NCBI GenBank assembly: GCA_900767885.1
Contig: CAAGAU010000017.1
Span: 1 to 43,881 of the forward strand
Reading direction: 5' to 3'
DNA: 43,881 nt
Origin: Clostridia bacterium
Lineage (GTDB): Bacteria; Bacillota; Clostridia; Christensenellales; Borkfalkiaceae
Part shown: piece by piece, positions 23,732 through 31,819 of the stretch
Layout: the number at the start of each line of letters is the position of its first letter
Position numbering within the stretch: position 1 is the stretch's first letter
Notes under the pieces: generated by a model
What the model saw: the letters and a program-made list of their open reading frames with translations, nothing else
What the model was told of the DNA's origin: nothing
Database searches by the model: none
Translations under genes and position numbers: made by a program

Positions 23732-24864
23732 TGTTTGATTCTTTGAAAAGAAAAAAAGTTAAAATAGTCGAAAAGTACGTTATTTGTCTTTGTCTGAGCC
23801 TCGCAATAATAATCGCGGGCGTTGTTATGGCGATAGTTAAGGGTACTAACTACGGCATAGATTTTACGGGCGGTATTAAAATTTCGGTTGACGCTTATAC
23901 GGACGTAGATAATTTCGACGGCGCTGATTTTGATAAAACCATTACCGAATGGCTCACGAGTAAAACTGTTACCGAAAACGGCGCAAGCGTAAATAAGCCG
24001 CAATATAAAATCAGCGGTAAACCCGCTATCAACGGTTCTAACTACGTTTACACTCTCGAAATTTCGTATACGAAAGCCGACGGCACTGTCGTGGACAATA
24101 TGCTTACGACCAAAGCCGACGACGGAAAAGATCTCGTTGAGGTTGAAAACAGTTATATCCGCGAGCATCTCAACACTTATCTTAACGAATATTACCAGTC
24201 TAAATACGGTTCCGATATTACTAAAAAGGATATAGTAAACCCCAACTTCGTCGGTAATGAATCGATGAAATATATTCTTCGTTCCGCAATAATAGCGATT
24301 GCCGTAGCGATTGTAGTTATTCTCATTTATATTGCGATTCGTTTCACGCTTATATCGGGTGTTGCGGCAATACTTGCACTTGTTCACGACGTGGCTGTAA
24401 TGTTTGCGCTCACGACTATATTCCAGATTCCGGTAAACACTACGTTTATTGCGGCGATAATAACCATAATAGGTTATTCGATCAACGCTACGATAGTTGT
24501 TTTCGATAAGGTAAGAGAACTTGAAAAAAGACCTTCTTATGCCGAAGTAACCGATAAGGAAATCGCAAACGAAGCGATTGTTTCTACTTTGGGCAGGTCG
24601 ATTTTAACTACTTTGACCACGCTCGTTATGATAGCGGCTCTCGCTATATTCGGTACGCAGTCTATCAGGGAATTTGCATTGCCCATAATATTTGGTCTTT
24701 TAGCCGGTGCATATTCTTCGGTTTTGTTGTCCGCGTCGACGTGGGTATATTTAAGAAAACTTTTCAAACAGGCTGATAAACGCCCGAAAGCAAAAGTTAA
24801 AGCGATAAAAACCGCTAAACCGGCGGAAGAAGTTCAAGTAGAAACTGAAACCGAAAACGCTTAA
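23731..24864 (+). CDS. secF: SecF, protein export membrane subunit
   Basis: Partner of SecD. The first helix is followed by the YGIDFTGGIKI motif (DxTGG), an external domain with a longer than usual insert (about residues 55-170, rich in Thr/Asp/Lys), then five helices with ITIIGYSINATIVVFDKVRE. The C-terminal 40 residues are basic then acidic. 377 residues, longer than typical SecF (about 300). Ends at a strong terminator. Confidence 0.95.
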   Translation: MFDSLKRKKVKIVEKYVICLCLSLAIIIAGVVMAIVKGTNYGIDFTGGIKISVDAYTDVDNFDGADFDKTITEWLTSKTVTENGASVNKPQYKISGKPAINGSNYVYTLEISYTKADGTVVDNMLTTKADDGKDLVEVENSYIREHLNTYLNEYYQSKYGSDITKKDIVNPNFVGNESMKYILRSAIIAIAVAIVVILIYIAIRFTLISGVAAILALVHDVAVMFALTTIFQIPVNTTFIAAIITIIGYSINATIVVFDKVRELEKRPSYAEVTDKEIANEAIVSTLGRSILTTLTTLVMIAALAIFGTQSIREFALPIIFGLLAGAYSSVLLSASTWVYLRKLFKQADKRPKAKVKAIKTAKPAEEVQVETETENA

Positions 24865-24874
24865 AATAATTTAT

Positions 24875-24901
24875 ATGCGGACGGGATTAACCCGTCCGCA
24901 T
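24875..24901 (+). terminator. Terminator after secF
   Basis: ATGCGGACGGG and CCCGTCCGCAT form a perfect 11-bp stem around ATTAA, followed by TTTTG. Confidence 0.85.
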
Positions 24902-24912
24902 TTTGTATTTAT

Positions 24913-27213
24913 ATGATTATCGTTCGTCAACCGCCGCAAGGCACTGAAAATTTAATAGAAGAAATTTCCGCCGCGTTTTCGCTTTCAAAGAGATTTGCGC
25001 GTATATTAGTTGCGCGCGGAATAAGTTCGGTAGCAGAGGCGGATGAATTTTTACATCCCGAAAAAATCGAGGTTAAAGACCCTTTTTTAACCCATGGAAT
25101 AAAATCCGCCGTCGACAGAATAACTTCGGCAAAAGAAAACGGCGAAACGGTAGTGGTTTTCGGTGATTACGACGCCGACGGCATTACCGCAACGACGATA
25201 GCTGTAAGGAGTTTAAAAGAGTTCGGCATAGAGGCTATACCCGTTATACCCGAGCGTGAAAACGGTTACGGGTTAACGCCAGGCATTTTGGAAGAGGTGC
25301 TTGAGAATTATTGTCCCGACCTCATTTTAACGGTTGACTGCGGAATATCGGCTGCAAGTCAGATAGAGGAACTTGCCGATCTCGGTGTGGACGTTATCGT
25401 AACCGATCACCACGAATTGCCCGACGAATTGCCGCATTGCGTAGTTGTAAACTGTAAAATCGACGACGGTTTCACGTTTAACGGTTTGTGCGGGGCGGGC
25501 GTTGCATTTAAACTCGCGCATGCCCTTATAGGCGATAAAGCCGATAAATATATTGATCTTGCCGCTATAGCAACCGTCGCCGACAGCATGCCGTTGACGG
25601 GCGAGAACAGGAAAATCGTTGCCGAAGGCGTAAAAAATATAGATAGCGGAAAATGTTGTAAAGTAGTAAAAGCACTTGTTAAGGCAAGCGGGGTAAAGGA
25701 GAGCGTCTCCGCAACAACGCTTGCGTATGTAATCGCGCCGCGCATAAATGCCGCCGGCAGAATGGGAAATGCCAGACTTGCCCTAAAAGCGTTTTTAAGC
25801 GACGACGACACCGAAATAAGAGAAATAGTAGAAAAACTAAACGCTTTTAACGCCGAAAGGCAAACAAAGTGCGACGAATTATATAAAAGCGCGAAAGAAA
25901 AACTTGCGCGCAAATCGCCGCTTTTAAAAGTAAACGTATTATGCGATGAAAAATGGAATACCGGGCTTGTAGGTATAGTGGCGGCAAAACTCGTTGAGGA
26001 AACGCAAAAACCTACTATACTTTTTACCGAGCGTGACGGACTGCTGCACGGCAGCGCGCGTTCGGTTGCGGGGCTTAATATTTACGAAGCGTTAAAGTAT
26101 GCTCAAAATACTACCGAAGATTTCGGCGGACATGCGCAAGCGGCCGGCGTAACGATCAAGCCCGAGAATATCGACTTGTTTGAGGCGGCTCTCGACGAAT
26201 ATATGACTAAAAACTGCGATATAAAGAGTCTTGACGCCGTAATTGTAGCCGACGAACTTACGACCGAACCTTTTTCGCTTGAATTTGCCGAAGAACTCGA
26301 AAAAATCGAACCGTGCGGAACGGGGAATAAAAGGCCGTCTTTCGTTACATGTGTATACGATGCGGGTGCGTCGCCCTTAAAATACGGCTCTCCGCATTTA
26401 TCGTTTAGCAACGGACTTATAAACATGCTATATTTCGGCGGAGAGGCAGATTTACCGTTATTAAACTCACCTATAAAGAAAATGGTTATGTTTGAGCCGA
26501 ATATTTCTTGTTATAATGGGCAAAAATCCGTAAAAGGATACGTGCGCGCGATAGAAACGGTGGCTGTTGGCAACGACTATGCCTCGGATACTCTTTTTTC
26601 GGTTTCGCTTGACAACGTAAATAAAAAAAAGTCGGACTATAAGGAGATAAACAGTAGTCAGGCCGAAGATATGATCGAACTTGCGAAAAAGAGTATTTAC
26701 GGCACATTGTTTATTATTTCCGACCCCGAAACTTATGAGCGCTTTACGGGGCTTAAAGATTTCCCCGCTTATGCGTTTTCCGTAAACGGTAAAAATAACG
26801 TAAACTCGGTTTGTTTTGGTCTTAAGGGAGATATTCCTGCGGGTTATACCCGTGCGGTTTATCTCGATTTGCCGTTAAACGTTGTCGATCGCGGTGAAAA
26901 TGCGGATATTTTCGTCAATACCGAAATTAAAGGTTTTGATGCGAGCGGTTTGACCGTTGACAGGGATTCGCTTGGCGGCGTTTATCTTGCGGTAAAGCGA
27001 TCGGATAAGAAATTTGTTTCTGTGAGAGATGTTTGTACGGTTCTTGGCAACGGGTATTCGCCACGTCAAATTAAGTTTGCGGTCAAAGTTTTTAAGGAAC
27101 TTGGTTTTATAAAAAACGAAAACGGCAAGTTTTTCGCCGTCGGCGGATCAAAACGTGAACTTACAGATTCGCCGACCTATAAGGCGGTAAAAGCCTATAT
27201 CGAGGATAAATAA
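24913..27213 (+). CDS. recJ: RecJ, single-strand DNA 5'-3' exonuclease
   Basis: Exonuclease in recombination and mismatch repair. DHH-family motifs: DYDADG (85-90), the VDCG motif, DHH (165-167), and the DHHA1 GGHAQAAG motif. The C-terminal OB-like region (about 440-560) and an extra 200-residue tail make 766 residues, in the Firmicutes size range. The start lies 11 bases after a strong terminator, with no visible ribosome binding site or promoter, so how it is expressed is unclear. Its stop overlaps the rel ATG (TAATG). Confidence 0.93.
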   Translation: MIIVRQPPQGTENLIEEISAAFSLSKRFARILVARGISSVAEADEFLHPEKIEVKDPFLTHGIKSAVDRITSAKENGETVVVFGDYDADGITATTIAVRSLKEFGIEAIPVIPERENGYGLTPGILEEVLENYCPDLILTVDCGISAASQIEELADLGVDVIVTDHHELPDELPHCVVVNCKIDDGFTFNGLCGAGVAFKLAHALIGDKADKYIDLAAIATVADSMPLTGENRKIVAEGVKNIDSGKCCKVVKALVKASGVKESVSATTLAYVIAPRINAAGRMGNARLALKAFLSDDDTEIREIVEKLNAFNAERQTKCDELYKSAKEKLARKSPLLKVNVLCDEKWNTGLVGIVAAKLVEETQKPTILFTERDGLLHGSARSVAGLNIYEALKYAQNTTEDFGGHAQAAGVTIKPENIDLFEAALDEYMTKNCDIKSLDAVIVADELTTEPFSLEFAEELEKIEPCGTGNKRPSFVTCVYDAGASPLKYGSPHLSFSNGLINMLYFGGEADLPLLNSPIKKMVMFEPNISCYNGQKSVKGYVRAIETVAVGNDYASDTLFSVSLDNVNKKKSDYKEINSSQAEDMIELAKKSIYGTLFIISDPETYERFTGLKDFPAYAFSVNGKNNVNSVCFGLKGDIPAGYTRAVYLDLPLNVVDRGENADIFVNTEIKGFDASGLTVDRDSLGGVYLAVKRSDKKFVSVRDVCTVLGNGYSPRQIKFAVKVFKELGFIKNENGKFFAVGGSKRELTDSPTYKAVKAYIEDK

Positions 27214-29345
27214 TGTACGAAGAAATACTTAAACAAATAGCGGAAACGTATAATTCTGCCGAACAGGCGGTGTTAAATCACGCTTTCTATTTTGCAAAAT
27301 CCGCTCATACGGGGCAAAAGCGTGCCTCGGGCGAGGAGTATTTTACGCATCCGGTCGCAGTCGCCAAGATATTGATTGATCTCGGTATGGACTACAACAC
27401 CGTAGCCGCTGCTTTTTTGCACGACGTGGTAGAGGATACCCCCGTTTCCGAAAGCGATATTAAAGCCGAATTCGGTGATGAAATACTCGAACTCGTAGCA
27501 GGCGTTACAAAACTCGATAAAATCGAATTCAAATCGCAGGAAGAAGAGCAGGCCGAAAATTTTAAAAAGATTTTCGTATCCATGGCGAAGGATATAAGGG
27601 TTATTATCATTAAGTTGGCGGACAGGCTGCATAATATGCGCTCGCTTAATTTTTTATCGCATGAACGCCAGCTTCGTATGGCTCATGAAACTCTCGATAT
27701 TTATGCTCCGCTCGCAGGCAGACTCGGTATATCGCAAATCAAGTGTGAACTCGAGGATTTATGTTTAAAATATATAGATCCGGAGGCGTATGAATATTTA
27801 TCCGTAAACATAAACAGTAAACTTACCGAGCGGCAGGAATTCGTCGAGTCGGTAGTTAAAGAAATAAAGGAGATACTTGACGAGTCGCACATCGTCGGCG
27901 ACGTTTTCGGTCGGCCAAAACACTTTTACAGTATCTATAAAAAAATGAAAAAGCAGAATAAAACGCTCGATCAGATTTACGATTTGACTGCCGTAAGGGT
28001 AATAGTAAATACTGTTGACGAGTGTTATGAACTGCTCGGTAAAATTCACAAAAAATGGAAACCTATTCCCGGTCGCATAAAAGATTATATCGCCATGCCA
28101 AAGGAGAATATGTACCAGAGTCTGCATACGACGGTTGTAACCGAATTCGGTAAAATTTTCGAGATTCAGATCCGCACCAAGGATATGAACCGCACCGCCG
28201 AATACGGTATCGCCGCACACTGGAAATATAAAGAAAACAAGGAAAACTCCGATAGTTTTGATAAGCGTTTGTCCTGGATCAGAGAAGTAATGGAATGGCA
28301 GGGCGGACTTAACAATTCCACCGAATTTATCGAAAGTTTAAAGGGCGACGTTTATAACAGCGAGGTGCTTGTTTTTACCCCCAAAGGCGAAGTAATAAGC
28401 CTTGTAAAAGACGCCACACCCATAGACTTTGCGTACCGCATACACACCGAGGTCGGCAATAAATGCGTAGGTGCAAAGGTAAACGGCAAAATCGTTCCGC
28501 TCAATTCAACGCTTAATACCGGCGACGTAGTAGAAGTTATAACTTCAAAATTATCAAAGGGGCCCTCGTGGGACTGGCTTCGCATTGCCAAATCTTCGGG
28601 AGCAAAGGCAAAAATCAAAGCCTTTTATAAAAAGGCTATGCAGGTTGATAACGAGAAACTCGGTAAGAGTATGCTCGAATCGGAAGCAAAAAACCGCGGT
28701 TATGTTTTTTCGGAACTTCTTAACTCCGTCAGTTTTGAAAGAGTAAGTCAAAGATTATCTTTTTCAACCGTTGAAGAAATGTATGCCGCTGTCGGTTGCG
28801 GCGCGGTAACGATAAATCAGGTACTTTTAAAACTTATCGACTATTATCGTAAGGACGTACCCAAGGTTGCGCCGACGACTCAAACCAAACGCGACGATAA
28901 GGATGCGAGCGGTGTAAAAATCAAAGGTATGGACGGGCTTTTAGTTCGCTTTGCAGGCTGTTGTAATCCCGTGCCGGGCGACGATATAGTCGGGTTTATT
29001 TCCAGAGGCAGGGGCGTAACCATTCATCGTAAGGATTGCCCCAACTTAAAGAATGAAGAACCCGAACGTCTGCTTGAAGCAGAATGGACGGGCAGTGTAG
29101 GCAGTTTTACGGTTTCTATAAGGGTTATCGGCGGCGAAAATACGCCTATTTTAGTGTTTGTTTCCAATGCCTGCACGTCTTTGGGGCTTACGATTACTTC
29201 GGTAAACGGAAGATTAGATCCGAAAACAAGACAATCAATAGTCGATTTCACTATTAAATTAAATAAAAAAGAGCATATCGATTTGTTATTTTCAAAAATA
29301 CGTCAAAATCCCGAAATTGACGACGTTTACAGGTTAGTTACTTAA
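27213..29345 (+). CDS. rel: Bifunctional (p)ppGpp synthetase/hydrolase (Rel)
   Basis: Makes and degrades the stringent-response alarmone. The hydrolase HD domain has HDVVEDT (His70-Asp71) and an intact active site. The synthetase domain follows (YDLTAVRVIV, then ENMYQSLHTTV). A TGS domain (VLVFTPKGEVISL), a Cys-containing zinc-finger region (FAGCCNPVPGDDIVGFI) and a C-terminal ACT domain complete the long form. 710 residues. Overlaps recJ by one base and is 1 base from the next gene, so the run is an operon. Confidence 0.96.
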   Translation: MYEEILKQIAETYNSAEQAVLNHAFYFAKSAHTGQKRASGEEYFTHPVAVAKILIDLGMDYNTVAAAFLHDVVEDTPVSESDIKAEFGDEILELVAGVTKLDKIEFKSQEEEQAENFKKIFVSMAKDIRVIIIKLADRLHNMRSLNFLSHERQLRMAHETLDIYAPLAGRLGISQIKCELEDLCLKYIDPEAYEYLSVNINSKLTERQEFVESVVKEIKEILDESHIVGDVFGRPKHFYSIYKKMKKQNKTLDQIYDLTAVRVIVNTVDECYELLGKIHKKWKPIPGRIKDYIAMPKENMYQSLHTTVVTEFGKIFEIQIRTKDMNRTAEYGIAAHWKYKENKENSDSFDKRLSWIREVMEWQGGLNNSTEFIESLKGDVYNSEVLVFTPKGEVISLVKDATPIDFAYRIHTEVGNKCVGAKVNGKIVPLNSTLNTGDVVEVITSKLSKGPSWDWLRIAKSSGAKAKIKAFYKKAMQVDNEKLGKSMLESEAKNRGYVFSELLNSVSFERVSQRLSFSTVEEMYAAVGCGAVTINQVLLKLIDYYRKDVPKVAPTTQTKRDDKDASGVKIKGMDGLLVRFAGCCNPVPGDDIVGFISRGRGVTIHRKDCPNLKNEEPERLLEAEWTGSVGSFTVSIRVIGGENTPILVFVSNACTSLGLTITSVNGRLDPKTRQSIVDFTIKLNKKEHIDLLFSKIRQNPEIDDVYRLVT

Positions 29346-29346
29346 A

Positions 29347-29967
29347 ATGAATATAATCAGGCAAACAGTTCCGCCGCTTAACGTTAATTGTTATATTCTG
29401 GCGGACGAAAAAACTAAAAATTGTATGATTATCGACGCCGGTGGCGGTTACGATATAGTAACCGGAATAGTCGGTTCGCTCGGTTATAAAATTATAGGCG
29501 CGGTGTTTACTCACGGACATTACGATCACGCGCTTGACGGCAATAAGTTTAAGGAAAACGGCATACCCGTTTACATCACGCAAAAAGACGAGGAACTTTT
29601 GCAGGGCAGGGGCAACCTTGCCAGGTACTGCGGAGTAAAAATGCAGCCGTTTACCGCAGACGGTTATCTGACCGAGGGTGATAACGAGATTGGCGAATTT
29701 AAATTTAAAGTTTTGTTCACCCCCGGTCATACCGCAGGCTCGTGTTGCTTTTTATTCGGCGACACTTTGTTTTGCGGCGACACTCTTTTTAAAGGAAATT
29801 ACGGTAGGTGCGATTTTCCTTCGGGCAGTATTGAAGATTTGAAAAAATCCGTGTTTGGCAAATTGTTTTTGCTGCCTGTCGGCACCATGCTTTATCCCGG
29901 ACACGGCGAACCTACGACTATCGGCGACGAAATAAAGGACAACCCCATAAATGATTATAAAGACTGA
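29347..29967 (+). CDS. Metallo-beta-lactamase-fold hydrolase, glyoxalase II-like
   Basis: A zinc-dependent hydrolase of the MBL superfamily. The metal motif THGHYDHALD (HxHxDH) is at about residues 58-67, with further ligands in LFTPGHTAGS (His), GDTLFCGD (Asp) and LYPGHGEPTT (His). The 206-residue size matches the YcbL/YqgX group that occurs after rel in Firmicutes. The natural substrate is unknown. Starts 1 base after the rel stop and overlaps hemZ by 17 bases. Confidence 0.9.
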   Translation: MNIIRQTVPPLNVNCYILADEKTKNCMIIDAGGGYDIVTGIVGSLGYKIIGAVFTHGHYDHALDGNKFKENGIPVYITQKDEELLQGRGNLARYCGVKMQPFTADGYLTEGDNEIGEFKFKVLFTPGHTAGSCCFLFGDTLFCGDTLFKGNYGRCDFPSGSIEDLKKSVFGKLFLLPVGTMLYPGHGEPTTIGDEIKDNPINDYKD

Positions 29968-31315
29968 TTTTGAAAAACTCGAAGCAGAACTTCTGGAAGA
30001 GTCCAGGTTTTTCGACGCGCCCGAAGATCTCGAAGTTGTACATACTCACGCCTATGAAAACTGTAAATTTATAAATAAAATAACCGTCGGCGGCAAAGAA
30101 TATAATTTTGAAAATTCACACCCTTACGATGGAGAGTTGGAGTTTATTCGCTACGAAAAGCGTTATGCCAAATTATCGCTCTATAACGCGCTTTCCGACT
30201 ATTTGGACGTTAGCCTGCCCTGGGGTGCGCTTACGGGTATACGCCCCGTAAAGTTTGCCTATAACGAAGGCAACGAATGGCAAAAAGTAATGCGCGACGA
30301 AATGCATGTCAGCGAAAAAAAACTTGATATTGTATCGCGTATTATCGACAGTCAAAAGGACGTGTACGATAAGACGGAGGGCAATTGCGACTTGTTTATC
30401 AGCGTTCCGTTTTGTCCGTCGCGTTGTTCGTATTGCTCATTCGTTTCTAACGAGATCGGCAAGGAAAAACGCCTTGAAGAATACGTTTCCGCGCTTTGCA
30501 AAGAAATACGCGCTGCATTGCCTCTGATTAAACATTTGCGTTCGGTATATATCGGCGGAGGTACGCCCGTATCGTTGCCGCAAGGTCTGCTCGAAAGAAT
30601 TTTGCAGGCGGTCGGCGATGTGAATTGCGAATATACCGTTGAGGCAGGCAGACCCGATTGTATAGACGACGCCACTTTAACGCTGTTAAAAAAATACGGC
30701 GTTACGCGCGTTTGCGTAAATCCGCAGTCGTTCAGCGATAAAACGCTTGCTCTTATAGGCAGGAAACACTCCGCAAAGGATGTAATCGACAAATTCGCGC
30801 TTGCGAAAGAATATGGTTTTATAGTAAATACCGACCTGATTGCGGGGCTTATAGGCGAAACCTTTGAGGATTTTAAGCACAGTATAGATATTGCCGTCGG
30901 GTTATCTCCCGAAAATATCACCGTGCATACGCTCTCGCTTAAAAAAGGCAGCATACTGAAAGAAAACTGCGGGCGATTAAACGTGAGCGATATAGAAAAA
31001 ATGGTGGATTATGCAGCCGAAACGCTTATTTCGCACGGTTACGCTCCGTATTACACTTATCGGCAAAAGTATATGGCGGGCAATCTCGAAAACACGGGGT
31101 ATACGAAAAACGGTTTTGCATGCGTTTATAACGTAGACGTAATGGAAGAAATTGCCGATAATCTCGCTTGCGGAGCAAACGGCGTCAGCAAAAAACTTTT
31201 CGACGGCGGCGATAGGATAGAGAGGTACGGCGCGCCAAAAGATATAAAGACTTATATAGACAAAATCGACGAAATTATAAGCCGAAAAAATAAACTTTTT
31301 GCAAACGAACGATAA
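29951..31315 (+). CDS. hemZ: HemZ-like coproporphyrinogen-type radical SAM protein
   Basis: Radical SAM protein of the oxygen-independent coproporphyrinogen oxidase group. The cluster motif CPSRCSYC has Cys155, Cys159 and Cys162 (CxxxCxxC), followed by IGGGTPVSL, as in HemN/HemW/HemZ relatives. The long N-terminal domain (150 residues before the cluster) is typical of HemZ. No other heme gene is near, so the natural role may be something else. It is the last gene of the recJ operon; the stop codon lies inside a terminator hairpin. Confidence 0.88.
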   Translation: MIIKTDFEKLEAELLEESRFFDAPEDLEVVHTHAYENCKFINKITVGGKEYNFENSHPYDGELEFIRYEKRYAKLSLYNALSDYLDVSLPWGALTGIRPVKFAYNEGNEWQKVMRDEMHVSEKKLDIVSRIIDSQKDVYDKTEGNCDLFISVPFCPSRCSYCSFVSNEIGKEKRLEEYVSALCKEIRAALPLIKHLRSVYIGGGTPVSLPQGLLERILQAVGDVNCEYTVEAGRPDCIDDATLTLLKKYGVTRVCVNPQSFSDKTLALIGRKHSAKDVIDKFALAKEYGFIVNTDLIAGLIGETFEDFKHSIDIAVGLSPENITVHTLSLKKGSILKENCGRLNVSDIEKMVDYAAETLISHGYAPYYTYRQKYMAGNLENTGYTKNGFACVYNVDVMEEIADNLACGANGVSKKLFDGGDRIERYGAPKDIKTYIDKIDEIISRKNKLFANER

Positions 31316-31325
31316 ATTCGTTTGC
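31301..31325 (+). terminator. Terminator overlapping the hemZ stop and the rpsO -35 box
   Basis: GCAAACGAA (31301-31309) pairs with TTCGTTTGC (31317-31325), followed by ATTTTTC. The hemZ stop (31313-31315) is in the loop, and the next promoter's -35 (TTGCAT, 31322-31327) begins in the 3' arm. Confidence 0.75.
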
Positions 31326-31350
31326 ATTTTTCTAATATATATGGTAATAT
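31322..31350 (+). promoter_or_regulatory. Promoter of rpsO
   Basis: TTGCAT (31322-31327), 17-base spacer, TAATAT (31345-31350). The leader to the ATG at 31438 is about 80 bases, room for S15 autoregulation, though no known structure is recognised. Confidence 0.65.
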
Positions 31351-31437
31351 ATAAAGGTGCTTAGAGCGAAGTTTTGCGAATACTCGACGCGTTGCTACGT
31401 TTTAAGTGAATAATTTCCATACAGGAGGATAAACAAA

Positions 31438-31701
31438 ATGGAAAAGGAAAGAAAAGCAGAAGTTATTAACGAGTACAAAAGGCACGACGGAGATACCGGT
31501 TCGGCAGAAGTTCAGATCGCTCTTTTAACCGAGCGTATCAACCACCTCAACGAACACCTCAAAGTCAACAAAAACGACAAACATTCCCGTCGCGGCTTGC
31601 TTAAAATGGTAGGACGCAGAAAAGGTATGCTTGACTACCTCAAGTCTATCGACATCGAAAAGTACAGAGATATAGTCGCAAGACTCGGACTTCGTAAGTA
31701 A
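31438..31701 (+). CDS. rpsO: 30S ribosomal protein S15
   Basis: Binds 16S rRNA at the platform of the 30S subunit. The 87-residue protein has the family hallmark HDGDTGSAEVQIALLTERI and SRRGLLKMVGRRKGMLDYL. AGGAGG precedes the ATG. It is the first of the rpsO-pnp pair, with a terminator between them. Confidence 0.98.
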   Translation: MEKERKAEVINEYKRHDGDTGSAEVQIALLTERINHLNEHLKVNKNDKHSRRGLLKMVGRRKGMLDYLKSIDIEKYRDIVARLGLRK

Positions 31702-31705
31702 TTTT

Positions 31706-31732
31706 AAGGGGAGTATTTTATACTCCCCCTTT
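31706..31732 (+). terminator. Terminator between rpsO and pnp
   Basis: AAGGGGAGTAT and ATACTCCCC(C)TT pair around TTT, followed by TTTGCTTTTG. pnp is close behind, so some read-through is likely. Confidence 0.75.
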
Positions 31733-31819
31733 TGCTTTTGCTAAAACACGAAAGTTTCGCGCGTGCCACGGTGATTTTGCCGCGCGGTTGCTTTATAAAA
31801 TCAGAGAAAGGAGAACAAA

